DNA from: JAFNGF01 sp964567045
Lineage (GTDB): Bacteria > Planctomycetota > Phycisphaerae > Sedimentisphaerales > Anaerobacaceae
Assembly (NCBI GenBank): GCA_964567045.1
Contig: CAZMLE010000048.1
Location: 1 to 31,896, forward strand
Reading direction: 5' to 3'
DNA length: 31,896 bases
The notes under the pieces were generated by a model. That model had not been told where the DNA came from. It saw nothing but the letters and a program-made list of their open reading frames with translations, and searched no databases. Positions 15,659-22,853 of this stretch are shown piece by piece. A program made the position numbers and the translations under genes. The stretch's first letter is position 1, and the number at the start of each line of letters is the position of its first letter.

Positions 15659-15687
15659 TTGACAACCTTTGAGAGTTTTAATAGTAT
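15659..15687 (+). promoter_or_regulatory. Sigma70-like promoter upstream of DUF1015 gene
   Basis: TTGACA (15659-15664) and TAGTAT (15682-15687) are 17 bp apart. The site points toward the DUF1015 gene, 219 bases away, with a MITE-like palindrome in between; the transcript leader would therefore contain that palindrome. Confidence 0.4.
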
Positions 15688-15753
15688 TTGGCGTTCCGAA
15701 TTCTGCCAGGAGCCATTACGAAGGTTGGTGAGAACACCGAATGGCACTCGTAT

Positions 15754-15872
15754 GTCATTCTGAGTGGAACGCAGTGGAGCGAAGAATCTGGCTAACGTAA
15801 GAGATTTCTCATTCACAAGCCAGATCCCTTCGACTACGCTCAGGGCAGGCTCTTCGCTTCGCTCAGGATGAC
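15754..15872. repeat. MITE-like palindrome between divergent genes
   Basis: The element begins GTCATTCTGAG and ends CTCAGGATGAC. Nested inverted pairs (GAGCGAAGA with TCTTCGCTT; ATCTGGCT with AGCCAGAT) make a nearly continuous 119-bp snap-back structure. The centre-right part holds CCCTTCGACTACGCTCAGGG, related to the elements at 25434-25476 and 28874-28918. No ORF of its own. Confidence 0.75.
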
Positions 15873-15905
15873 AAGAGTACCCGACGGAAGAGGTAAGATA
15901 CAGAT

Positions 15906-17222
15906 ATGGAAATCAGGCCGTTCAAAGCCTTCAGATTCAACTCAGCCGTAGTGGGCGATGTAGGCAAGTGCATCGCTCCTCCTTTTGACGTGATTAGCCC
16001 CTGCCAGCAACAGCAGCTTTATCAGAGGAGCCAGTACAATATCGTGCGGATAACCAAAGGCAAGACAAACCCCTGCGACAATGACAGCAACAATCAATAC
16101 ACAAGGGCGGCTGAGTATTTGGCGCGCTGGATGCAGGAAGGCGCCCTGAAGCAGGATTCGACCGACGCTATCTACGCATACGTTCAGGACTTTGAGTTGG
16201 CCGGGGCCAAATGTCAACGGCTTAATTTCATAGCGCTGGCTAAGCTTGAGGATTTTGGCCCGCCGGGATGGGTCAGGCCGCACGAGCAAATCCTTAATGA
16301 GCAGTTGATCGACCGGCTCAAACTGAAAAGGGCGACCGAAGCCAGATTCGGCCTGGTCTTTATGCTTTACGAAGACCAGCAGAAAATCGCCGAGAAAATC
16401 ATCAAAAAAGTTGCTGGCCACGCTCCGCTTATTGACTTTGTGAACGATGACAGTGTGCGGCATCGTGTTTATGCGATAACCTCCAAACGGGACATAAACG
16501 CGATAGCGACGATGATGAGCGATAAAAGCTGCATCATCGCGGACGGCCATCACCGTTATACCACCGGACTTCACTACTCTAAACAGTGTAATAATCCGGC
16601 AGCCAGGTATCAGATGCTCGCGTTTGTCAATATGCGCCAGGACGGACTGAAGGTTTTGGCTACCCATCGTCTCGTGGGCAATCTGGAGAATTTTGATATC
16701 GACCAACTGATTGCCGAGGTGGAAGAGGACTTTGAAGTTACAGAGCTGCGATTTAGTTCGGCCACCGGCAGAGATCGGGCAAGGCAAAAGATGCTGGCGA
16801 TGATGAACGCCGAGTACTATAATAATGAAACCGCATTTGGTATTTACGCAGGCGAAAACCGCTTTTACCTGGCCGTCCTCAAAAATAAGCAGGCTATGGA
16901 TTCGGCTGCGCTGCAAAAGAGCTCCGCCTGGAGGACGCTTGACGCCTCTATCCTTCACAAACTTGTCCTGGAAAAACTTCTGGGAATCGACGAAGAGAAG
17001 CTGGCAAAAGGCGAGAATCTTGAATACGTGAAAGATACGCCCGAAGCAATTGATGACACAATTAGTCAGGTTCAGGCCGGGCAGAAACAGGTGGTCTTCT
17101 TTATGAACCCGATAAAGATGCAGCAGTTGAAAATGGTTACAGACGCCGGCGAAAGAATGCCGCCGAAGTCAACTTACTTCTATCCGAAGATGTATACGGG
17201 CTTGACTATCCAGAAACTATAG
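15906..17222 (+). CDS. DUF1015 family protein
   Basis: This 438-residue soluble protein matches the DUF1015 (COG4198) family: 'IRPFKAFRF' start, 'IAPPFDVISP' near residue 30, 'YNIVRITKGK', and the family hallmark 'IADGHHRYTTGLHYSK' at about residues 213-228. Length fits (about 400-440). Its biochemical function is not established. It is followed after seven bases by a class V aminotransferase; the two genes are often neighbours in anaerobes as far as I recall, which hints at a role in serine or phosphoserine metabolism. ATG 15906 begins exactly at the conserved N-terminus. Confidence 0.85.
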   Translation: MEIRPFKAFRFNSAVVGDVGKCIAPPFDVISPCQQQQLYQRSQYNIVRITKGKTNPCDNDSNNQYTRAAEYLARWMQEGALKQDSTDAIYAYVQDFELAGAKCQRLNFIALAKLEDFGPPGWVRPHEQILNEQLIDRLKLKRATEARFGLVFMLYEDQQKIAEKIIKKVAGHAPLIDFVNDDSVRHRVYAITSKRDINAIATMMSDKSCIIADGHHRYTTGLHYSKQCNNPAARYQMLAFVNMRQDGLKVLATHRLVGNLENFDIDQLIAEVEEDFEVTELRFSSATGRDRARQKMLAMMNAEYYNNETAFGIYAGENRFYLAVLKNKQAMDSAALQKSSAWRTLDASILHKLVLEKLLGIDEEKLAKGENLEYVKDTPEAIDDTISQVQAGQKQVVFFMNPIKMQQLKMVTDAGERMPPKSTYFYPKMYTGLTIQKL

Positions 17223-17244
17223 TCTTTGTATGGGAGAAGTGAAC

Positions 17245-18333
17245 ATGCCAGATTGGAGAAACCCGCCAAGATTATTCATCCCTGGCCCCGTGAAGGTCAA
17301 CGATGACGTTTTGCAGCAGCTTGCACGTCCCACACTGGGACATCGCGGCAAAGAGTATGCCCAACTGCACGCTGAAACCACCGACATGCTCAAGAAGATT
17401 CTTTTTACCAAGCAAAACGTCTTTCTATTTACATCTTCCGGTTCCGGAGGCTGGGAAGCAGCTATTCGCAACTGCGTGGCTCCCGACGAGGTAGTTCTGT
17501 GTACCTGCTGCGGCGCGTTCAGTGAAAAGTGGGCTGATGTCGCCAAAAGCTGCGGCAGAAATGTGGAGGTGCTGAAAGCCGAGTGGGGCCAGCCAACTCT
17601 GCCGGAGATGATTGATGAGAAACTTGCCACCGGCAAATTCGCCGCTATTACTCTCATTCATAACGAAACAAGTACGGGTCTGATGAATCCGGTCGATGAA
17701 ATAAGTGCCATGATGAAAGAAAAGTATCCGGATGTCCTGGTCTTTGTTGACTCGGTCAGCGGCATGGTGGGACTGCCCCTAAAATTCGACGAGCTGGGCT
17801 GGGATATAGTAGTTGCCTCCGTGCAAAAGGCTTTTGCCATTCCGCCGGGCCTGGCGGTCGTGGCGGTTAGCAATCGGGCGCTGGAAAAAAGCAAAAGTGT
17901 GCCCGGCCGAGGCTACTACTTCGACTTTCAGGAATTTGCAAAAAAGGCCGAGCAGAATCAGACCCCCACCACACCGGCCATCCCTCACATCATGGCCCTT
18001 CACTACCAGTGCGAAAAACTGCTCAAGGAAGGCATGGAAAATGTATGGCAGCGCCACAGAAAAATGGGTGATTTTGTAAGAGATTGGGCCAAAGGAAGAT
18101 TCGAGCTATTCTGCGAGGAGAAATACGCCTCGAACACGCTTACGACTATCAAGAATACTCGCGGCATTAACGTCGCCGAGGTGATAAAAGCCGTCCAGCA
18201 GAAGCACAATACACTCTTCGGCAACGGCTACGGCAAACTGAAAGAGCTGACCTTCCGCATCGCCCACATGGGCGACATTACTCTGGATGAGGTCAAGGAG
18301 CTTGTCGCCTGGATCGACGAGGAAATCGGTTAG
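17245..18333 (+). CDS. Class V aminotransferase (serine-pyruvate/alanine-glyoxylate type)
   Basis: This PLP enzyme of 362 residues shows 'LFIPGPVKVNDDVLQQLARP' and 'LGHRGKEYAQLH' at the N-terminus, as in alanine-glyoxylate and serine-pyruvate aminotransferases. 'LFTSSGSGGWEAAI' forms the phosphate cup, 'VDSVSGMVGLPL' carries the Asp that pairs with the pyridine nitrogen, and 'ASVQKAFAIPPGL' contains the Schiff-base lysine. ATG 17245 is preferred because GGGAGAAG precedes it; ATG 17230 would add five residues. The DUF1015 gene is directly upstream, probably in one operon. The natural substrate could be phosphohydroxypyruvate, glyoxylate or pyruvate. Confidence 0.88.
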   Translation: MPDWRNPPRLFIPGPVKVNDDVLQQLARPTLGHRGKEYAQLHAETTDMLKKILFTKQNVFLFTSSGSGGWEAAIRNCVAPDEVVLCTCCGAFSEKWADVAKSCGRNVEVLKAEWGQPTLPEMIDEKLATGKFAAITLIHNETSTGLMNPVDEISAMMKEKYPDVLVFVDSVSGMVGLPLKFDELGWDIVVASVQKAFAIPPGLAVVAVSNRALEKSKSVPGRGYYFDFQEFAKKAEQNQTPTTPAIPHIMALHYQCEKLLKEGMENVWQRHRKMGDFVRDWAKGRFELFCEEKYASNTLTTIKNTRGINVAEVIKAVQQKHNTLFGNGYGKLKELTFRIAHMGDITLDEVKELVAWIDEEIG

Positions 18334-18501
18334 CCCCCTGTGGAAATTGGGTTTGATTGGCTTTGTTTTTGCTGGACTCTGAAAGCGCATCTTTTCTCAT
18401 AATCCTTTGTCTTTATTGGTCTTGCGTTCATTTTGGCCTGATGGAAATTGGCTTTGTTTTGCATAATTTAGTAAAAATGATCGCCGCCTTCTTAGCTTTA
18501 G
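18334..18501. other. Non-coding spacer after the aminotransferase
   Basis: This is the first part of a gene-free stretch that runs to about 19530. TTGGTTTTGTTTTTGC-like sequence is repeated loosely (18350-18470). I see no coding region or RNA gene here. Confidence 0.4.
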
Positions 18502-18745
18502 CCACAGATTCCACAGATGAACACGGATTAAATGAGTCAAAGTGAAAGAAGCTGTGCAACGCTGTGTAAATCCTTGTCTGAAAGTAACTTCTGGAAGTTG
18601 TATTAGAGTGCATTTTTCATTAACCACGGATTCCACTGATGAACACGGATTAAAGCAATAAAGCCCAAAAACCAGTGTAAATCGGCGTAAATCTGTGTCT
18701 GAAAGAGGTTTCGGGAGTTTGTATTGGCCTGCATTTTTCATTAAC
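18502..18745. repeat. Tandem duplication of an ACACGGATT-family unit
   Basis: Two diverged copies lie head to tail with a period of about 121 bp. CCACAGATTCCACAGATGAA at 18502 matches CCACGGATTCCACTGATGAA at 18624, and GCATTTTTCATTAAC occurs at 18610-18624 and again at 18731-18745. Each unit also contains an inverted half (GTGTAAATC...) and so can fold back on itself. Confidence 0.75.
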
Positions 18746-18759
18746 GAGGGATTCTGGTC

Positions 18760-18997
18760 GCTTCCGGCTCTGACCTCTGTCATCTGTCTTCCGATTCGCT
18801 GGTATTCTGCACCCCGATTCTCTGATGATCTGACAACCTAATGAACAGCCGCTTGCTGGCGCTCGCGGCACTGACTTCTGTCTTCTGTCTCCTGTGTCCT
18901 GATTCCCTGTTATCCTGGTCACCTGCACGCTGTTACCCTGGTTCCCTGGTTTCCCTATTCTATCTCCTGTATTCTGTCTTCTGTATTCTGTCTTCTT
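18760..18997. repeat. Pyrimidine-rich low-complexity CTGTCTTCTGTATTC tract
   Basis: Words such as CTGACTTCTGTCTTCTGTC and CTGTATTCTGTCTTCTGTA recur, giving strong purine/pyrimidine strand bias. The short ORFs in it are artefacts of this composition. It matches the purine-rich sequence at the end of nfnB in reverse complement. Confidence 0.6.
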
Positions 18998-19163
18998 CAC
19001 ACCATTTCGATCCTATTCAATTTAGTTATATACATATCATACAAGAGGCAGAACTCGGCGTCAAGTGAATTCCCGGCAAAAAGGGGCCGTAAGAGGGGGT
19101 GATAGCACTGCAAGCGTGACTGGTGAGTCGTGACTCGTCGCCCGGTATTCTTATGCTACAGAC

Positions 19164-19191
19164 GACACGGATTTACACAGATTTACACCGG
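19164..19191. repeat. ACACGGATT-family half element
   Basis: ACACGGATTTACACAGATTT with ACACCGG after it matches one arm of the palindromes at 9439, 11731 and 18502. The opposite arm is not seen, so this may be a decayed copy. Confidence 0.55.
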
Positions 19192-19222
19192 TTGATCTTG
19201 CCTTATCTTTCCCGCGAAAGGT

Positions 19223-19363
19223 TGTCATTCCTGCCCCGTATCATGGTACGGGATAAGCTCCAGCAGGAATCCATTACCACGTCATTCCGAGCGAAGTCGA
19301 GGAATCTATTTTGGACAGATTTCTCCGCTTCGTCCCGACAACGTCGGGACTCCGGTCGGAATG
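19223..19363. repeat. Two adjacent GTCATTCC palindromic elements
   Basis: The first (19223-19270) runs from GTCATTCCTGC to GCAGGAATC and contains the inner palindrome CCCGTATCATGGTACGGG. The second (19281-19363) runs from GTCATTCCGAG to GGTCGGAATG with an inner CCCGACAACGTCGGG hairpin. Both are of the class seen at 2472 and 15754. Confidence 0.65.
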
Positions 19364-19532
19364 TTCCTATGCGAAACCGACCTTTGCCGTAATTTGGTCC
19401 GGGGTCATCGCGAGGCCGACAGGCCGACCCGTAGTGATCTTGTCAAAACTAAGCAATCTCAATTATACGAAAAAAGATTGCTTCGCTTGAACTGAAAAAG
19501 ATCGATTTATCTTCGCAGAGCACGAAAGTATA

Positions 19533-20315
19533 TCAGAGCATATCGATTTCACCATTATCGAACCCTGCAAGTCGTGCAATGATTTTCTCAAGTCCCCAAT
19601 TTGGATCAATGCATGGTGCTCGCAAAGCACCATTTTGTTTTTCGTCAATCAAGCGTCGAAATTGTTCAAACTCTTGTTCAGGACAAATGAGGATCACGTG
19701 GTTAGGCAATACAAAATCGCCAATGTGCCGCCACTCTCGCTCCCACCAGAACTCTTTTGGGCGGCCGTTATTCGTGCCGGGATACATCTGCTCGATAAAT
19801 GGAGCAATCTTCGCTACATGCGAATCCTTAAAGTTGTTGTTATTTATTTTCTCGTCACGAAGACCGTCAAGTGCCTTACTCAATTGCCACTGTTTAGATT
19901 GACCGGGTGTCATGTCAACATACCATACCGGATTCAAGCCCTTTTTTCTGGCTAACTTTTTGGTAATAGCGATCCCATAATCTCCGGGCTGGAATTGTCT
20001 ATCTTTGATTGGCTTGATCATAAGATAAAGATATTCAAGTGGTGTTTCCGTAAAACAAACACATTTTTGTGATTTTGCTTCTGGTGTGTTGTCTGCTAAC
20101 TTATTCTTAGCTAATCCCCACACAGACTTTGCTTCGATTTTCCAATGTTTCACGATTCCTTCTAAACTCTTTTTATCTTTTGTCAGGTGAACAACAAATG
20201 TGCTAAGATCGGAGCGACGATTTAATACTTCACGAATGTCTTGCGCATTAACATTATCAACCGTTGGTCCAGATAATTGATCTATTAATAATTGTTCTGT
20301 ATTTGTAGGATTCAT
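19533..20315 (-). CDS. AbiGi-like putative abortive phage resistance protein
   Basis: This 260-residue soluble protein shows 'LSTFVVHLTKDKKSLEGIVK', 'VCFTETPLEYLYLMI', then 'YGIAITKKLARKKGLNPVWY' and 'FWWEREWRHIGDF'. That order (H-x-T near the N-terminus, 'CFTETPL', 'YGI-x-x-x-K-x-x-A-x-x-x-G-x-NPV-x-Y') resembles the AbiGi family of abortive infection proteins. Catalytic residues are unknown to me. ATG 20315 is chosen because GGGGGTGAGAG precedes it; the frame extends to ATG 20381 without such a site. It is alone: no AbiGii-type toxin gene or recognisable partner flanks it. It is visibly richer in A and T than neighbouring genes and sits amid decayed repeats, suggesting horizontal arrival. 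DUF2971-type proteins are an alternative. Confidence 0.55.
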   Translation of the reverse strand: MNPTNTEQLLIDQLSGPTVDNVNAQDIREVLNRRSDLSTFVVHLTKDKKSLEGIVKHWKIEAKSVWGLAKNKLADNTPEAKSQKCVCFTETPLEYLYLMIKPIKDRQFQPGDYGIAITKKLARKKGLNPVWYVDMTPGQSKQWQLSKALDGLRDEKINNNNFKDSHVAKIAPFIEQMYPGTNNGRPKEFWWEREWRHIGDFVLPNHVILICPEQEFEQFRRLIDEKQNGALRAPCIDPNWGLEKIIARLAGFDNGEIDML

Positions 20316-20381
20316 TCTCTCACCCCCTTCAATAAATGGGAAAAAGGAACGTAATATTTTTACAAAGCGGGAATCTCCCAT

Positions 20382-20652
20382 TTATCTATCGTTCTTTTGA
20401 AGGTGAGACTTTAAAAACAGTTGTAGGTAAACAGCAGATTTTTTAAAAAGAAACAAGACGTTGATCCTCCCTTTCGCGTGAATGACATGTTATAATGCAA
20501 CTTTAAAAGAATACGAGCGACGAATCACGAGCCACTTATTACGAGTGAAATGTCCAGAGATATGTATGCAGAAACCTGCAAGCCCTACAAATGCCAGATC
20601 ATGTTGGTTGGATTGGGCGCGATTATTTTAGGCGGGAAAAGCTAAATTTTAA
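20382..20652. other. Non-coding AT-rich spacer
   Basis: This lies upstream of the AbiGi-like gene and is AT-rich like it. TATAAT occurs on the plus strand near 20491 without a well-spaced -35. No coding region seen. It may mark the edge of the acquired segment. Confidence 0.35.
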
Positions 20653-20692
20653 TATAGCGTATAGCGTACAGCGTGTAGGGTATAGCGTACAG
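20653..20692. repeat. Short tandem TATAGCGTA/CAGCGTGTAG units
   Basis: ATATAGCGTATAGCGTACAG and the following units give about four imperfect copies of a 9-10 base word. Confidence 0.6.
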
Positions 20693-20777
20693 GATTAACC
20701 GAACTCTGCACGCCAATAATGTAGTGGGTCTTAGATAGCCGCTTGCGCAGGCACAAGTTTGTGATTGATAAAGAAAG

Positions 20778-20864
20778 ATTGCCGCCCCTTCTCTTTGCTC
20801 AGGGCTTCGGCTGACTCGGCGGAGTTGACCCTGAGCGTAATCGAAGGGCCTCGCTCGCAATGAC
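20778..20864. repeat. Palindromic element with GATTGCCGC and CTCGCAATGAC ends
   Basis: GATTGCCGCCCCTT at the left and CCTCGCTCGCAATGAC at the right, with CTCAGGG...CCCTGAG inside, form an imperfect inverted repeat of the same class as 2472-2562. It lies just beyond the stop of the minus-strand metallo-beta-lactamase gene. Confidence 0.6.
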
Positions 20865-20902
20865 GAGAGGAAGCCGTTTCATCTTACAGCATACCTTCCG
20901 CC

Positions 20903-22360
20903 CTAAGGTGTCACCGCCCGCCCGTGGATGCGAACGTCATCAATCAGGCCAAAGAAGAAACTGGCGGGGCTAAGATTATTTCCGGCGCCGATGTACAAGC
21001 CGGCGGTTGAGCCAACCAAGCCAGCTTGCGCATCATTGGCAACCTCGGCGTCATCAACATAAAGCATTCGGTTGGTCGTATTGCACACCAGGCCCACGCG
21101 GTGCCATTCGCCATCAATAATCACGGCCTGCGAGAATAACGGACCGCCAAGACGACCGGAACTCTTTAGGTCGGTCATCAGTTTGCCTTCGGCGGGGTCT
21201 GCGGCAAGCCAACTCACCGCACCTATCTGCGATATGATAACCTGTCCCGGTGCTCCGCCTTTTATCCAGGCAAAGACGCTGAGCGGCCCATCCGCAGGAT
21301 TCACGACAAACGCCGTGCTGACATAATCATCAACCCCATCGAACTGGAGTGCACCATCAATCTTGCCGGCAGTGGGCTGCCAGATAGGACTACCGTTGAG
21401 AGAGCCGTCTTTGCTATCTGCGCTATCGTGTGCGATGACGCCCTCTGCCTCGTCCAGCTTCCAGTGCGCCATCAGCGAAAAATCTTTTTTCCAATCTTGC
21501 GAGCTTAGAATTTCGCCGGTCGACATAATCTTCACGTTGCAGTACGCCTTTCGCGCGAAGCGCTGGGCATCGGCCAGGGTGGAGGTGCCCCAGTGGTAGG
21601 GCACTGCCAACTGCGGCATTATATACATTGTGGCCTGGGCGGCCTCGTCGGGGCCCATCGTGTAGGCCGGGCTGATGGGCAAAAAGGCGACGTCGATCTT
21701 TCCCAGCGTCTGCATCTCCGGTATCAGGTCGGTATCGCCGGCGACATAGATGCGCTTGCCGGCCAGCTCGATGATGAATCCAACCAGGTTGTCACTTTTG
21801 GGATGGTTCGTTTTGTTAACGTTGTAGGCTGGCACAGCGATCACATGGAGCCCGGGCAGATCAAAGGTCTGGCCTGGAGCGATCGCCTGGCCGGTGCCAT
21901 AAGTTGTAACTACCTTGGCTGCCACGATCAGTGGGGTTGTAGGACCTGAGACCTTGGCGATGTCAGCGGCGGAGTAGTGGTCGCTGTGTTGGTGCGTGAC
22001 CAGCACGAGCGTAGCATCGTGGGGCGAGCCGCTCAGATTTCGAGGATCAACATATATGACCGCATCAGTAGCCCAAATTTTAACGCTGGCATGGCCGAGC
22101 CACTGGATATAAACAATATGTTCTTGCAGCCAGTGTTCTGCAAGAACCGCCAGGTCCTTGAAGTTTATTATCCCGTCACCCAGAGGCAACGGAGCTATGT
22201 CCACCGATGGTTCGTCCTGCCGCCAGTGCTGGGCAAGTTTAGAGAAATCGCTGAGGTTCACGATTCCATCGCTATTTAGGTCGGCGTAATCTGCGCCGGC
22301 CACAATGCCCACAAGGCCAAGCACTACTAAACCAGTTGCCAAACTACCAAGGAGTTTCAT
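20903..22360 (-). CDS. Secreted dockerin-like / metallo-beta-lactamase / LamG protein
   Basis: This 485-residue protein has a signal peptide (MKLLGSLATGLVVLGLVGIV, ending near AGA-D). Two EF-hand-like dockerin repeats follow ('DLNSDGIVNLSDFSKLAQHW' and 'GDGIINFKDLAVLAEHW'; residues about 25-85). A UlaG-type metallo-beta-lactamase domain (about 90-290) begins 'IQWLGHASVKIWATDAVIYV' and carries the zinc motif 'THQHSDH' near residue 120, plus 'VAGDTDLIPEM' later. A LamG/concanavalin A-like domain (about 310-485) starts 'LMAHWKLDEAEG' and ends 'GLIDDVRIHGRAV'. Perfect AGGAGGTG eight bases before ATG 22360. Probably an exported hydrolase of unknown substrate. Confidence 0.85.
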   Translation of the reverse strand: MKLLGSLATGLVVLGLVGIVAGADYADLNSDGIVNLSDFSKLAQHWRQDEPSVDIAPLPLGDGIINFKDLAVLAEHWLQEHIVYIQWLGHASVKIWATDAVIYVDPRNLSGSPHDATLVLVTHQHSDHYSAADIAKVSGPTTPLIVAAKVVTTYGTGQAIAPGQTFDLPGLHVIAVPAYNVNKTNHPKSDNLVGFIIELAGKRIYVAGDTDLIPEMQTLGKIDVAFLPISPAYTMGPDEAAQATMYIMPQLAVPYHWGTSTLADAQRFARKAYCNVKIMSTGEILSSQDWKKDFSLMAHWKLDEAEGVIAHDSADSKDGSLNGSPIWQPTAGKIDGALQFDGVDDYVSTAFVVNPADGPLSVFAWIKGGAPGQVIISQIGAVSWLAADPAEGKLMTDLKSSGRLGGPLFSQAVIIDGEWHRVGLVCNTTNRMLYVDDAEVANDAQAGLVGSTAGLYIGAGNNLSPASFFFGLIDDVRIHGRAVTP

Positions 22361-22386
22361 TTCTTTGCACCTCCTTCCAAGAAAAT

Positions 22387-22415
22387 AGCTTAGACAATCA
22401 GGACGAAAATGTCAA
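22387..22415 (-). promoter_or_regulatory. Sigma70-like promoter for the MBL/LamG gene
   Basis: On the minus strand TTGACA (22415-22410) is 17 bp from TAAGCT (22392-22387). The -35 is perfect and the -10 is weak. Initiation near 22380 gives a leader of about 20 bases. Confidence 0.45.
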
Positions 22416-22446
22416 GCAAATTGCGGCAGCGGCAGAATCCACAGCT

Positions 22447-22475
22447 TTGGAAAAAGCTGATGGCTATCGTATAAT
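22447..22475 (+). promoter_or_regulatory. Sigma70-like promoter for the 72-residue ORF
   Basis: TTGGAA (22447-22452) and a perfect TATAAT (22470-22475) are 17 bp apart, ending 44 bases before the ATG at 22520. It is back to back with the promoter of the minus-strand MBL gene. Confidence 0.55.
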
Positions 22476-22519
22476 ATGAGAGGGGGCACTGTACCTGTGC
22501 CTGCCTTGAGGGGAAAATT

Positions 22520-22738
22520 ATGGATACCGTAAAAGGATTCTGGCAACACGCTAACGGAAAGATTTACGCCGTCCAGAGCACCACATTCGGCAAAATTGTT
22601 GGCGGCGTCGGGCCGTTGGACCCCAATAATCTGCGCGACCCGGATGACTACGATTACAAGCCAGCCATAAAAGAGTGGCTGGAAGAAGCGCTATCTCAAC
22701 ATAAGCTGCGCAGCATCAACCCACGCCAAAGCCTATAA
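22520..22738 (+). CDS. Small conserved-looking hypothetical protein
   Basis: The protein is 72 residues: 'MDTVKGFWQHANGKIYAVQS' with a Gly-rich middle (KIVGGVGPLDPNNLRDPDDY) and an acidic then basic C-terminus. I do not recognise a family. Support for a real gene comes from GAGGGG six bases before the ATG, a good promoter 44 bases upstream, and a composition unlike its shadows. There is no signal peptide, membrane segment or cysteine, so it is probably cytoplasmic. The 'NGKIYAVQSTTFGKIVGG' segment looks like a beta-hairpin. Confidence 0.6.
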   Translation: MDTVKGFWQHANGKIYAVQSTTFGKIVGGVGPLDPNNLRDPDDYDYKPAIKEWLEEALSQHKLRSINPRQSL

Positions 22739-22796
22739 CCTGATAGGTCGAAGCAACAGTGAAAGGACCTCGCTTTTTGCCTTCGATTAACCGGCT

Positions 22797-22845
22797 TTGA
22801 GAATTCACAATTGACAATTGTAAATCGACAATTGAAAATTGTAAA
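22797..22845. repeat. Degenerate CAATTGACAATTG repeats upstream of the GT2 gene
   Basis: AATTCACAATTGACAATTG and the following CGACAATTGAAAATTG repeat the word found at 9011-9074. They end nine bases before the GT2 start codon. Confidence 0.6.
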
Positions 22846-22853
22846 CAAAGCCT

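Noticed and set aside
15574..15816. 81-codon N-terminal extension of the VCBS-repeat protein
   Set aside because: The extra residues (RSTQNDI...) come from the palindromic repeat, and a signal peptide begins at 15573 or 15588.
15942..16958. 338-residue open frame on the minus strand, opposite DUF1015
   Set aside because: It is a shadow. The plus-strand frame carries the conserved DUF1015 motifs throughout, while the minus frame shows no family motif and no ribosome binding site.
18502..18745. Possible CRISPR array because of repeated words at regular spacing
   Set aside because: There are only two units, the period is about 121 bp, the copies are diverged throughout, and no cas gene is near.
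18841..19068. 75-residue ORF rich in Leu/Ser/Cys in the pyrimidine tract
   Set aside because: The amino-acid bias reflects the low-complexity DNA; there is no ribosome binding site or conserved motif.
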